Positions 36,401-49,499 are shown, numbered from the stretch's first letter. The stretch: 64,000 nucleotides of DNA from Datnioides undecimradiatus (GCA_008933995.1 WARS01000016.1:16868886-16932885); one strand, 5' to 3'. The notes: generated by a model from the letters alone, not told the origin. Numbers and translations: made by a program.

Positions 36401-37582
36401 AGTCACGGGCCCGTCCAGTACTCTGAGAAGAATCCCAGTGCTGCGATGAAGAGTAAGAACTTACATTTTACACTGGCACCACTTTGATTAATATACAATC
36501 CCTTACATGCCTGTTAAACATCAACAAAGTAACAACAAAGAAAATCCGCTGTCATATCTCACTACCCAGTATTATGACATCCTAACAGATAACTTTCTTC
36601 CTGCTCTGTAACCCCCTGAACTTTGAATCTACAAACCATGTTTTTTTATTATTCCTGATTACTTAAACACCACAGGAAAGCTGAATGGCTGCTCTCATTT
36701 GTCTGCAAGAATCACATGCTGAGTGCTTTTTGGCACGGCTTTATCTGCAGCCAGGGGGCCGCTGTTTTAACAGTTTGCTTTAATTTTTAACTCTTATTTG
36801 GTGTTCGAGAACTTGGCTGTTCCAGATAAACCAGCCCTGACGGTTGATCGTTGTGTCCTGTCTTGACTTGCACACTCCGGTCTGCTCAGGTTCCTCCTGT
36901 GTCTCATTGCCCTGACAAGTTAGGACAGATTGTTTTATTAATGCACCTGGTTGAATGAATGAATGAATGAATGAATGAATGAATGGTTTCAATATGAGTA
37001 ATTAAATGTGTGAACTCTCTGCATATTTCAGCTCAAGTGAATGTTTATAGTTCCTTCAACGGTATCTTATACCGCCACCTTCTTTAGTTGCTTGGTGCCC
37101 TCGTTCAAGGGACGATGGGTGATATTCTGAGCCCCCGTTAGGTGACACCATGACCTTTTCACGTCAAAACGTCATCACGTCAAAATTTCAGTTCATCTCA
37201 TTGTCTCAATTTTAAAACGACAAAACATTACCCGATCGTCTGTTTTCTCTCTAGACCCAGTTTCCTTTTATTTATTCTTTCATTCATTTATTACATTTAT
37301 AGGAAAAGAAAACATTCAGTGTGCACTAACAAAGTATATTCCTCTCTACATTTTGTCACCCACTCTGGTTTCTTTTTTTTTTTTTGCCTGCACAGATTTT
37401 TCATTGTTTATGTTTTAATAAAATCTGACATGTGACAAAACAAATTATAAAACACTGATTATGTTATGCTTTAATGCTCCGTTCCCGCTTGTTGGCTCTG
37501 TTTCTGTGCAGACTTCGTGCCCATAGACCTGGAGGAGTGGTGGGCTCAGCGCTTCCTCGCCAACATTGCCAACCTGTCATGA
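33484..37582 (+). CDS. mcrip2: MAPK-regulated corepressor-interacting protein 2 (FAM195A)
   Basis: MCRIP family proteins are small, largely disordered partners of the CtBP corepressor and of RNA helicase/stress-granule factors; MCRIP1 releases CtBP on ERK phosphorylation. Coding exons 33484-33538, 33724-33793, 34654-34787, 36345-36452 and 37512-37582 give 145 residues (human MCRIP2 160). The N-terminus YTITRGPSKLVTQRRTGPTQQ identifies paralogue 2 rather than MCRIP1. The shared core is FTPAHEENVRFVYEAWQEVE at residues 73-92, and the C-terminal block FVPIDLEEWWAQRFLANI follows. Two ATGs are adjacent (33484 and 33487); either could start. Introns 3 and 4 exceed 1 kb; intron 3 carries an interspersed repeat. 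Confidence 0.95.
35090..35344. mobile_element. Palindromic non-autonomous fish repeat (MITE-like)
   Basis: The left edge has ATTAGTCGATCAATTATTCA and the right edge TAATCAATTAATAG followed by AATAATCGGCAGTTGCAGCC. The interior has a TCATTTTTCATG-type stretch and AAATGTGAGGATTTG. This arrangement, with TAATCGATTAAT-like ends and a terminal TTGCAGCC, is one I know as a very abundant interspersed repeat in percomorph genomes. It lies in intron 3 of mcrip2 and has no coding capacity. I do not assign a repeat-library name. Confidence 0.6.
36952..36985. repeat. (TGAA)n tetranucleotide repeat
   Basis: About eight TGAA units in intron 4 of mcrip2. Confidence 0.95.
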
Positions 37583-38417
37583 GTGGGTGACGCCTTGAGC
37601 CAAGACAGGAAGCACCGCGTCAATGCTCCACGAGTGACGGCATCACAAGGGTGGAGAGAATCCATCTCCAGGACCCATGGTGCAAAATGGTCGTACGTAA
37701 TTTGGAATCTGATTTGATGCCCTGTGCTTCACGCTGCTGTAGAGAACACTGTGTGCACAACACAAAAGAGCCTGATGCAACAACAGCGACCTGACTGAAC
37801 TCGCAGCGCTGACCTGATGTGCTGCCGCAAAGGACCTGTTTCTCTTTCTCTCTCTCTCTCTCTACTTGAATGACTTATTGGATAGAAGTTGTGAGATTTT
37901 TCTTGCTCGAGAAGCTGCCTCCTTTCTCAAGTGTGCTCAGCTGTATGTACGCCATGGCTGATCTTTTCGTATAAATCTACTGAAGAGCAAAAAAAAGTAA
38001 AATGTTTTTCAAAAATCTCTTGCGTGACAAATCATTTGTGACTGAACACGTTTGGTATCAATATGGTTTGAAATGCTGCTGTGATTGAGATGACGTGACA
38101 GTGTGTAAAATCTATTTTATACACCCACCGACCATCCTGTAATCATTTTTGAATTTGTGCCCGTCAGGCCACAGAAACATTTAGTTTTTATTTTTTACAG
38201 CATTTCATAATAAAAGTAACATTTGAAACAAAACACAACAGTTTATATAACTTTAAACAAAGCGGTAAAATCAGTGGTAAAACTCATGAGGAATCGGCCG
38301 AGTGGCAACTGTTGAGGAGCAGCAAAGTCATAATTCAATTATTACATGGCCTCTTCTCTCTGAAGTTGTTTTTAGACAAATGTTCTGTAAAACCTTCCAA
38401 CCTGCAGTCAAAATGTT
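37583..38417. other. Overlapping 3' UTR zone of mcrip2 (+) and slx4 (-)
   Basis: The stop codons of the two convergent genes are 835 bp apart. A (CT)n run lies at about 37843-37862. A plus-strand AATAAA is at 38209-38214 for mcrip2, and a minus-strand AATAAA is at 38187-38192 for slx4. Their order means that the two mature mRNAs overlap in their final bases. Confidence 0.6.
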
Positions 38418-41400
38418 TTAAATCGTGGCTTTCTTCTTGCTCGCCCTTCTGTCTCCTGCCGCCTTTGCCCTCTTGCCCCGCCTGCGGCCGTGTGCAGACT
38501 GGCCCGGCATGGCTGTGGTAAACGTGATGCACTGGGAGTCCAGATAGTCCACCAGCTTGGCGGCACCCAAGCGGATCCCGGCCGCCTTGAGACGCTCCTG
38601 GAGCTGGGACAGGACCAGAGGCTGGTACTGGAGAATCTGAGTGTACAGTCCAGAGTCAGACAGGATGAAGGAGCGCACCGCCGCGAGGCGATCTTGGAGA
38701 CGCGTCGCCACCTGCGAGGCAGAGATGCCACCGTCACTGTCTGAATCGCTTTCGGAGGAGAGGCAGAGCTCTGGGTTGGAACTGCAAAGTGAGAACAGGA
38801 AAGTTATTTCAAAGCATCGAGTATCATATTTATGTAACTAAAATAATGTGACCACAACTACAGAGGCTGAAAGGAGTGTTTTGTTTCATGATTAAATCTT
38901 CTACTGTATGTTGCCATATATGCCCTCTGAAAAACTGTAGACGTTACGCATAAAAAGACAAATGGAAACTTGATAATGAACAAAATGTTCCCTAAACCTG
39001 AATGAATGCACTGGACTAGAGTGGCAATAACAGTAATCAATCATTTGGTGTATGGAACAATAACTGACTTCTTTCATCCAACAAAATTAAATTAAAGCTG
39101 AAGCATCAATTTTTGGACAAAGTAAAGGATCAGAGGACATCTCAGACACTGCTTTACAAGGTTACATTGTGGGACTTCCAGGGAGCGACCTGTGGCAGGA
39201 GCTCTGGGAGTGGAGTATCTTTACTTTGATGGGGATGGCAGCTGATTTTTAAATCAGGTAAAGTTTTTGTTTTTATATTTTATAGACCCATGACACAAAG
39301 ACCCATGTATGGACTAAAAAGTAAAAAACAATAGTGCAGTGACTGCAGATGATCCACACACTAGAATAACAATGGTACCTCTCAGATTCTTCACTGGCAG
39401 CAGTTGAGGAGGTGTTGGAGCCCTGTGAGGCAGACAGCAGCATGGCCTCCTCCTCCCCGTTGTGTTTCAGAGGGGAGGTGGCTACCGGTGCTCTGGGCTC
39501 TTTAAACTTCACTGTCGGGGCACAGGAGACTGGCCTGTCACCAGCAGCCACAGAACTGGTGGGTACGGGCTTTATTTGAGCTGCAGAGATGCTTGTCTCC
39601 TCCTCAGAGTCAGAGCTGACCAGCTGGTGGGTGTACTGGTGGATCTCCTTCAGTTTGAGGATCATCTGGCGCTTCGGTAGAGGCCGCACACCAAACCTGC
39701 ACAGAGGAGAAAGTAACTGGCTTTTGTGACGGACAGACGAACAAACAGATGGACAGAAGGAAAACAGCCAGACATAGAAAGCAGAGCCAGACAGACTAAG
39801 TTGACAGTGACACCGTGGGAGGTAATCGGATAGGCTCCTCAGTTAATAGCCTTGATTAGGGAAAAAAAAACATATGGCCCCTTTTCACCCTTTCTTTAAC
39901 TTCGGGGGGGGTGAGAGCCAACGGACTTACCTGTTGAGTTTGTTCTTAAGCTCTGGCGTGTCCATGTCCGAGTAATGTGGCATGGGAGTGATGGGCACTA
40001 AGGTGCGACGCCTTTTATTGTGTAATGACTCTGATGACACACAAACAGGAAGACATGGTTTAAGACTCCACTCTAATTTCTGAACCACATCTTAATAAAT
40101 CAAAAGAAGAAAACAGGCAGTGAAGTCAAATGGCTGAGGTTGGACAATTCTTTAAAGAAAATCGAATCAAATGAACCTTAAAAACTAAAGGCCTGCTGAA
40201 GGATGTCTCCTAGCATGGCTTCTGATGAAAACTAGTTGTTTTCACAGAAAGGTGGACATGTGAGCTGTGTATATACTCATAATACTTATCAAAGTTGTCA
40301 AACAGCATTATAAAGTCCAACAAATATTGAGATCAGAAAACCAGAGATTTGTGGCGTTTTGTTTTGAGCTGATTTATGCATTTGATTAAAAAGTTAATTT
40401 CCTGGTAATGATGTGACCGTTATGAAAATCTATTACTGCCAGCTAATTTTAATCAGTTTTGACTAAATTAATTGATTGTCTCGGCTCTAAAAACTAGGCC
40501 AAAACAATAAACAATACAGAAATAAAACATTTTCTTTTACAGTTGAAGTTGCAGTAACTTGCAGGCTGCTTGAGGCCTTCTGGACTAAAACGTATTAACT
40601 AAAACTGGCTGTTTGGCTTTGGGTTCCTTTATCTTCTTTTGTCTATAGACAGACAGTAACTTAAGAAGTATTTAAAACAGCCACTGCCCTGTAAAGCTGA
40701 TGATTATTAGATTTCTGAATCTCTCACTACAGAAATGTGCACTACTGTGCATGTTAATGGAGGAAATGAGACTCATAAAAGAGCTACAGTTTTACTCTCT
40801 CAAGTGTTAAGTCATGGGAATCACAATTACAATTTTTCTGTAAACATACAAACATTAATTAGTGCACATGTCTGTATGATGGGCTACATACTAAGGTGAG
40901 TATAAGGCGACTTACTGGGTGTTTTTAGCTGAGCAGAAGGGTTCACCCTCTGCGAGAGAGGAAGGGCCTCTTCCTCCTCCTCCTCGTCCCAGCTGTCCCA
41001 TAATTTGGAGTCCAGTAGGCTGTTGTTGATCGCCGATGTCGCTCTGGTGGTTGGGTCAGGCGGGGTGACGGAAGGGCCTGTATGAGCCTGTACGCTGGTG
41101 GATGGATGTGTACTGTGGGCTTTGGGTGGAGAGTAGTGACTAAGGCCGTTATGACTCTTAGCTGACTGGACAGTGTGACTAAATGTTGACGGTTGACAGG
41201 AAGAAGACCCGGTGGTTTCATGTTGTCCCCTGCTGCGCTCCTGCTGGCTGGATTCACCGCTGTCCTCCAGCCTCAGACTGAAGCGGCCCGGGTTGACGTC
41301 TACACAGACATCAAGACCCCAAGAGTCGTTGAAAGCTATAGGGGGCTCGTCCATGGCCATGAAGCTCTGCTGGAAACTGGATTCAGCAACATCTGTCGCT

Positions 41401-44400
41401 CCAGTTTCTCCTGTTGCTTCTTCTTGACCCCCTTCATCACCCATGTCTACATTTTTACTCCCTGTCCCTCCTTCCTCATCCCCCATTCCCCTCGTTAGCT
41501 CACCTTCTGATTTGTTGTGACTGCTGGACTCAACAGATAGTCGACTTTGACAAGGGGAGTTGCTGTGTCTCTGTGAATTCTGAAGACCCCTGTGAGAGGT
41601 AGAAGAAGGTGGATCTGAAGGGTCAGACAGGGGTGTGAGATGAAAGCTTTCTAACTCTGACTTCCCCGGGCTACCAGATTGCTCCTTATCCCCTCCATGA
41701 TCAGCTGACCTCTGATTATCAAGGCTGCTTTGGAGCGGGGAGGTTGTGAGAGGAACAGGAAGCTTTTGGAGTTCCAGGTGTAGGGGAGTGCTGCTCTGAG
41801 GCTGCAGCTGGACCTGGAAGGGTACATCCTGTTTTGAGAAGGATGAGCATGAGGGGTGTGAGCGCTCAGATTGGCTCGGGGGAACTGCAAACACTTCAGC
41901 ATCACCAACATGGGTGGAAACTCTGGTTGGACTGTTGGAGGTCTGACGTCTGTTGTTAAACGACAAAGCAGGAGAAGAGAACATAGAGGTTGGGGATGAG
42001 GAAGAGTCACCTTTAGGGAACAGCCGCGCCCTGCACATGCTGCTTCTGGTCTGGGTGGAGCTGGTGGTGGTGTTTCCTCCATGCTCCAGCGGTGTGGATG
42101 GGATCAGCCAAGACACCTCTGGAGAGCATTCCACTGGACTCGATCGATCACACCTGGAACCTGGATGACTTTGAACTGGCCCTGCAGATACATCGTCAAG
42201 ACTAAACTTTAAACTACAGGATTTTGTTTTCTCCAGGGTGGGGCCATTATTGCAGACAGGCTGATGTTTGATCTGAGTATAGCTCTGTAGTTTCTGGTCG
42301 ACGTCAGGAAAAATTGGCGACGGACTGCGGGAACTAAGAACAACTTCCATTTCCTCACTTGAGTCGGACAAAACGATGAGCTCTGGTTCCATTTTCTGAG
42401 ATGAATCAGGAGAACAAGGGACACAAATACTACGAGGACCTTGGCTTTCTCGCTTCAAAGGCACATCCATGTTAGCAGCATCTGTTTCACAGTCAGCCAC
42501 CTGACCAGGGGACTGACCTGGGATCGGCAGTTTGGATGTAGAGGGTGGAGTGTTGAGGGAAAGCTCATCAGTTATGCTCAATGAAGACTGAAGCACAGTT
42601 CTGCCGGACAGTTCAGATGAGGGTTTATGGCAGGGCTGGTGTTGTTCTGACTGTAGAATGTGGGTCTTTGGCTGGCCAGACGTAGAAGGTAAGTAGGAGG
42701 GGGCGGGTTCTCCTTCCTCATACACCCCCAGTGAGTCTGAAAAGAGGCGACTGTAGCTGCGATCCAGGCTGGAGTCTGGCTCAGGTTCAGAGTTCTGCTG
42801 TGTGCTTTTTACACCGAGGTCTTCTGAGCTTCTCTTGGGATCCGTCTGTCTTGAGAACATGTCTTCTTCTTCTTCAACCTCATCTACCTCCTCCTCCATG
42901 CTGTCTTTCTCTTCCTCTCTCTTCCTCTGTGTGGCGGCAAACTCATAGATCTCCTCCAGCTCTTCCTCGTTCACCTTCTCCTCACAAATCTCTCTGTCAG
43001 CTGCCGCGAGGTCATCAGCTTGATAGCCTACTTCCAACCCTCTCTCTTCATCGCTTCTTCCATCTGGATCCGCACCCTCACTGTCTTCTCCTTCTTCGTT
43101 CCACATGGAGCGCAGCAGCTCCACGAAGGCCTGGTCTGTTTGGTTGTTGACATCCTCCTCCTGGTTCATTAAGTCTTCCTCATCCTCCTGAGTCGCTGAA
43201 TCACCTCGGTGGAGCTCACAAAGCTGCTGTAGCTCCTGCAGGTCAAACCTAAATACAATGAGAGTGAGTGAGAGAGAGACTTTAATACATTATGCTGCTA
43301 AACACAATACGACACATGTCAGAACAACAACCTAATGGAGATTCTGGTACATATACTGCAGACTCACCTGGATGCGAGCTCCATCACATGAGGCCGCAGT
43401 GATGCTGGGACAGAGCAGCGGGCGGTGTAGAGATACTTCAGCAAAGCAAAGACTGCCTGTCCCGGGACGTCGCTCATCAGCACCCTCTGAGCTGCAGGCA
43501 TTCCCTTCTCCTGGACCCCAAAACCACTCTCATGTACCTGTGAAAAGGAGAAGAGGAGAGGAGGGACAGTGATGAGAGTGAACAGAGGAAAGTAGACCTT
43601 GTTTGACTAGTTTGTAGACCTTGTAAATATGTTGTTCAGACAGAAAATAGATGAAGGAAAAAAGTAAGTATCTTTGCTGTAGCTCATATGAAAACACACA
43701 TTACACATTCCTCCCAGGGTCACTGCAATCCTGCATCTTTTTGCTAAATAAAGTTTTGGACTAACACCGGCCGACAAATCACTGCTAATCACTGAAATCC
43801 ACTGGAAAGCCTCTGCCCGGCTTAATTAGAGGAGCTGAAACTATTGGCTGGCAATTGTCCACTATTGTGACAGCATTTAGTATTAATGTCCACTCAGCAT
43901 GTCATTACATTACATTAATTATTCAAGAGTGGAATAAAACAGAAAACAGATTTCTAGAATTGCATGCAGCCTGTGTTTCATTTGCAGAGTCTGTGCTTTT
44001 TTTTTTTTTGGTTTGTTTTTTTACCATTTCTGCCAGCAGGGGGCAGCGAGCGTACACCATGAAGGAATGAGCAAAGTAGACCTCTCCACTGTCCACCTGG
44101 AGCTGCAGGTCACTGAGCTGAGGGTTGTTCACCATGCTGCTGAGGTCTGAGGCCAGTCTAGACAGCGTCACCTAAAGAGGAAACACCAACAGGAAAGTCT
44201 GTGGTGAGTGCACTGCAAAATTCATACATTAAGAAACGGAGTGGGCACACGAGACACAAAACACTCTACTGTATGTGTCATCTCAGTCCTGAGACACAGT
44301 CACAGTTTCACACTACACTTGGGGTATTCAGTATTCGGTTACAGCATATGTGAAGAAAACCATCATTTCTAAGGCTTCATTTCATTAGTAAAATCAGTTA

Positions 44401-47400
44401 AAGGAGAGTTACTCTGCAGAAACACAACTAACAAGATTAGTTGGAAAAGATCCAAGATGAACACGTGTGATTAACGGTGGTCTGACTGATCGATTGCTGC
44501 CTTGCTCTTTATCTCCTCCTGGCTGATCAGTTATCCTCCTCACCTTCTCAGAGCATGGGTGCTCAGCTTGCTCCTCTGACTCCTCAAAGATGAAGCCGCT
44601 CACATAAAGGTTTGTGGATAGACTGGCGCCGTTCTCTGTTGTAACAGACAATCAGGTCAAAGGCAAATAAAATATAGGAAACAAACAGAATTCTCTACAA
44701 CTGTGGGTTAAACCAGCAGATGTTGGTTTTCTGTGATCTCATATTTAAATATGCACAGTGCCACTGTAATAGTCACCCTTGCATTACCTTTTTCTGCACC
44801 TGAATCAGTGTAACCACACTGCGTGAGTGTCATGCCATCTTCAGCCAGCTCAATCAGGTCTTGGAGAGTCTGGCTGCCCACCTGGAGCTGCCCTGTCCCT
44901 GGGGTGGAGGGAGCCGGAGAGGAGGCGGCAGTCTGGGAGGAGGATGGCAGGATGGAGGTCCTGCTTTCTTTGACAAGACTTCCTACACTTGCAGGTTGGA
45001 GAGAAGACTCGCGCTTGTTGATGGTGCTGGTGGAGGCTGCGTCAGTCTGAAAGTGGGGCAAAACAGCGTCCGTTTGACTCAACTGTGATTTCTTTTCTTT
45101 TGAAAAACGTTTAAAGTATCATGAAAGGTCATATTCTATACACGGTTGTGTTTGATGTACAGGAGAAGTTTAACAAATCTAAATTGGGAAAAGAAACTAC
45201 TGCTTTGTGTGTTTGTTTGTTTTTTAAAACAACTGGTCCCTCACATTTCTCAATACTTGGTTCACGTTTTCAAACCTCTTCACACAGCCAGCTCAGCAGC
45301 AGTCAGTGTTTTTTAATGGTTTTAACACAAAACACTAAGTCTTAGTATACTGAATATATGAATTTTACTGTAAAAAGTCATCATTGGAGGTGGGAGGTTT
45401 TGACAAATAGCCACATGATCAGATGTCTTTCCTGTGTGTGATAAATGCTGGATATAATCAGTGGTAGGACGGCTGCCAAGGATGGATCAGATGAGACATG
45501 CAAAAAGTCTTTAAAGGACATAAAATGTTAAGCTGTTGGGAACCTACCAAATGCCGGCAACAGGGTTGACTATCTCTGTTGTATTACTACATCTGTAGCT
45601 CTCTTATATCTGTAGCTCTTGTACAGTGAATATATAAACTGGAATTACACATGTCTAGGAAAACAAAGCATATTGCAGCCTTTCTGATTCATTTCTGTAA
45701 CAGCACTTAAGAGTTAATTACGGCAGTTAGAGTGAGTTAACGCTGCACTCAAAGTTCTCCTATTAGACAAATGTTATTAGTGTTCTGACACATGAGTCGA
45801 TCTGAAATGTGCATCAAATGTTTTGGTTGCATTAGTGGATTTTGGATTTGAAATTCACTGCTGTGCTGTGCTGCATGTTGGTGGAAAGGGCAGTCTAAAT
45901 AGTCATGAAAAAAGGGAATTAAAAGCTGAAGACATTTCAGTTCCCTGTACAAAAAAGTAAACATATAAACATCTCTTTGGTCCCTCTCACCATTGTTGAT
46001 TCCCAAGGCACGATGAACTCTCTGAGCTCAGGGGTGTAGAAATAAGACAGACAGGTGGTGCCTTGACCCAGGAGTGTGCTCTTCTGCCAGAGGGGGGCAG
46101 CACCACTCCAGCCAGGCAGACTACTGGGGCAGCGGGTTGGGGTGGGGGGAGAGGGGGGCCGGTTGCGTAGGAGCAGAGCAGACACGCGCTCCTGCAGCCT
46201 CGACAGGGCCGCTTCAGTATCCTGAATGAGGAGGAGCGGAGGAGGACGAGGGACTGCACCCTTCTTTCTCCTCCCACGCACAACACCTGTGATGAGAGGT
46301 TAGGGTGAAGTCTGTAAATCTCCATGAAGCTCAAAAACTTAAATTTGTCTTCTAAATGTATATGAATGTAGGCGCTACACTGAAAATAAAACCATTTTGA
46401 TCTGAAACTAATTATTTAAGTTTGCCCCATAAATGTATGCTGAAAGTTCAGCTGACAGTGTTGTGTACAGTGTTTCAGGACAGACCAAAGATGAAACAAA
46501 CACAGAAACATATCTTTGACCCTCAACAGACAAATTATAATGAGCTTAACAGGAGTGTTTCTTCCTACAAAACCCTGTTTTCCATCCTGAGCTTAACTGC
46601 TGCCACTTGTTTGTGTGAAAAACTACTCAAAATACATTATCTCATATAAAATTACATATACCATGAGAATCAATCATTGAAACAAGCATTTTCTGTGCCC
46701 GCAGCATTGAATCAGCAGTTTGCTTTGTGAGTATATATAAACACAATCTTTAAATTTATATGATCAGAACACTCCTGCTCAAATTACACTACTGGTGTCA
46801 AAGGTCATAAATCAGACACTGCAAATATTAATGAGCCAGTTCAGTCTGAAGTAAAGATGAACAGAAAAGTAATTAAATCAAATAAACCAACGCTTCTGTC
46901 TTTGTATGACTAAATGTTGCATAAAAGCAGTAATGTATACCACACACTTCACTGTCAGATAAAACAGCCCCTGCTGTATGTATGTACGAACACAGATGAT
47001 ATAGTGATGTCACTGTACCTGAGTCTGGCCTCCACTTTAACACTGGATTCATGGATATGTGAGAGGCTCCAGTCTCTGCTTGTAACCGTCTGTCTAACTC
47101 CCTCTCCTGTTCCAGCAGGGAGGAGGACAGAGCCAGGGCCACCATGGTGTCTTCGTCCAGGGGTTGAGTCGCCTCTTTGGACTTCTTCCTTGCAGGGAGG
47201 CCCTGTTTGGACGGGCCTTTTCTTTTGGTGCCAGCAGTCTCTGCACTAAAGAGAAAAAATATATAGTTAAGGCAAGAAAAAGGTTTAAGTGCTCATAAAT
47301 TGTTGGTAGGCACATGAACAGGTTACACTTGATAACTTTTCTCTGTTACTCAGTGGGCCTGAAATGATGCAAAGAAACCTGTCCATGAGGGGATGCTAAT

Positions 47401-49118
47401 AGTCATCATCAAAAGCCAATTCTGAATATCTATTTTTTTAGGATATTTCCTTGTGACTGGACTGAAATACTGAGGCTGACTCACAGTGTGTTAGCAGTTG
47501 GGACGTTTTGTGTCTCCTCAGACTGTCTCTGCAGAACCTGCAGCAGCACAGCCGGAGGGACACCCATGTCTGAGGAGCAGCGCTTCAGGTGGGCCGAGCG
47601 ACTCTTCTGGGACTTGAACTTCTTGCCACAGATGGGGCAGTCAGGGACACCAGGAGGTGGAGGAGGAGGGGCTGGCACGCTCTCTTCACTCTCATCCAAA
47701 CACCTGCGAAGAGGGGTCATTCTCACTCTCAGTGTGTCAAAGCCCTCCGGTGCCTCTTAAAGCCTTTCATTAAAAATGTGTAAGTTCATTTTACTGCTGC
47801 AAATCACTGAAAATGACAGTGCTAGTCACCTGCCAACAGCGAAAATATAAATGCCCACACCTGTTGAGATGCTGCGTTCGCCCCTCGGGGGTCATGTGTG
47901 ACAGATCTTTGTGGCAGATCTGACAGAAGAAGAGGCCTTCGTCTTCCAGGTTGACCGTCTGAACTTCTACTGCCTCGCGGTTCAGCTCCTGCTGCAGCCA
48001 CAGGGCCAGAGCCTCGTCACTGTCCTGGGGCACCGGGTTGAGGACTGAGCTGAAGGACTGTGTAGTATCTGAGTACAGAGAAGAGATATAAGACACACAT
48101 GCAAGGAAAGGCTAACATACTGGCACTATAAGTGCTATTATCCAAAGACTCTCACCCAAATACTCACTCACCCACCAGTATTGTGATATCATAAATCCAA
48201 CTTTACCTTTTTTGTATTCTGCAGAGCTTCAATGCAACTGAAATCATTTTATTCCATTTAAATGAAATAAATACTGGATGTTTTTATCTGCTGGGCTGTT
48301 GTATCCATATTACTTCTCATAATCGCCTTGTATTAAAAGCACTAATAGTGATCATCATACTGTCAAATTTCATGCAACAGCAGCAGGCTCCATTGTATGA
48401 CAGTGTGGAAAAACTTATGATAATCTATTTCTATTTATACAGAGTACTGAGTACCGTTTCATGTCCTGCATTCGAATCCAGTGTGAGTTAAAAGTGGGCA
48501 AATAAAAGTCAAGAATGAATAAATATGACACAAAAGACAAAACAGCTTGTATTATCTAAGTCATAGATGATGGTGACACAAAAAAATGTTATTTCCTTTG
48601 TCCACTGGGCCAACGATGCTGCATACTAGCAACGTGTGCAAAGAGCATCATGTCATCTCACCTTGTCTTTGCACCAGAGGTGGGGGAACGCAATCGATCT
48701 CATGGGTCGTTGTTTGGCTCTTGCCTTTGTGCACCATCATCTTCGGAGGGGCTCTCTTGAACTGTTGCATTCTCTGAAGTACTTTGTCTTTCGCAGATAA
48801 ACTCGTCTCAGCTCTCGATCCTGCTGGTGCAGACACAACCGACGATCCAGCATCTCCTGAATCAAATCCAGTCCCCCCACAGACCACATGCTGATCTGCA
48901 CCTGCACCGGCACCGGCACAAACAGGCTGGGTCGCAACACACTTTGACCCGGAGTCACCATCTTTTTTGTTATTCGTCGTCTTCTTGTTCCCATCGCTTG
49001 CTTGACTGGAGGGCTGGGTTGCTGCTTTACTTGGCTGTCTGCGATCACTTGGTTTCTTGCGGACTCGTTTCACGAACTTGGAGCAGAGATCTTCAAAATC
49101 CTGGTCCGAGTCATCCAT
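38418..49118 (-). CDS. slx4: SLX4 structure-specific endonuclease scaffold (BTBD12/FANCP)
   Basis: SLX4 is the nuclear scaffold that docks SLX1, MUS81-EME1 and XPF-ERCC1 for Holliday-junction resolution and crosslink repair. Thirteen coding exons (5' to 3'): 49118-48662, 48068-47861, 47703-47485, 47245-47019, 46286-45991, 45046-44788, 44635-44544, 44171-44025, 43537-43368, 43248-40916, 40030-39931, 39696-39379, 38781-38418; all phases join, giving 1,729 residues (human 1,834). Domains in order: two UBZ4 zinc fingers (CQIC...HLNRC at about 200-223; CPIC...HLKRC at 244-264); an XPF-binding-like region at about 371-469 with GAAPLWQKS and YFYTPEL; a BTB domain at about 587-705 (LSDLQLQVDSGEVYFAHSF, YARCPLL); a Ser/Glu-rich part in one 2.3-kb exon with SUMO-interaction-like motifs near residue 981; the MUS81-binding SAP (TPMPHYSDMDTPELKNKL); and the SLX1-binding C-terminal domain (VRSFILSDSGLYTQILQYQP, CITFTTA). 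The start has a good context (ATCATGG). A 5' UTR acceptor (TTTATTACAG) lies just upstream of 49172. Confidence 0.95.
42330..42383 (-). other. slx4: SUMO-interaction motif pair in SLX4
   Basis: Residues 981-998 read ELIVLSDSSEEMEVVLSS. LIVLSDSSEE is a textbook SIM: a hydrophobic core followed by serines and acids. EVVLSS, ten residues on, could be a second. Human SLX4 carries tandem SIMs after its BTB domain that drive SUMO binding and ligase activity, and these occupy the matching place. Confidence 0.65.
44033..44047 (+). promoter_or_regulatory. CTCF-like motif inside SLX4 exon 8
   Basis: CCAGCAGGGGGCAGC matches the vertebrate CTCF core (CCASYAGRKGGCRSY) at every position. It lies in coding sequence for the BTB residues RCPLLA, 8 bp from the exon-intron border. 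Binding is not shown by sequence alone. Confidence 0.4.
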
Positions 49119-49499
49119 GATGGTGCACTTTGTCCCACTTTAAAAAGCCTTGGAAATGCCAGCATCTCCCGGCTGTAATAAACAACCAACAAAGACACCT
49201 AATTTGAGCTGGAGTAAGCAAAGCCAAGCGTATGTTTTTAGCAAATCTGTTGGTTAGCAAGAGGGCAGGCACTTAGCTATCTGGTCATGCTATCATTTTA
49301 TCCTCACCCTGGTTGGATGAATTTGCTCCTAAGCTTTTCGCTGCTCATTCACGAGTCTGTCGTGGTGGCGGTTGTCATATATTTTACACTATATGTGGCG
49401 GTATGTATCCAAAATATTGGCTAATAACACATAAAACAGTACATTTGAAATGTTTTCATTTCAAATTGACTCTTAGTCAACCGCTTCAGTTTAGCTTCC

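Noticed and set aside
41651..43150. Several frames of 70-143 codons overlapping SLX4 exon 10 on both strands
   Set aside because: Shadows of the long SLX4 exon, which has the family-matching frame with correct splice phases at both ends.
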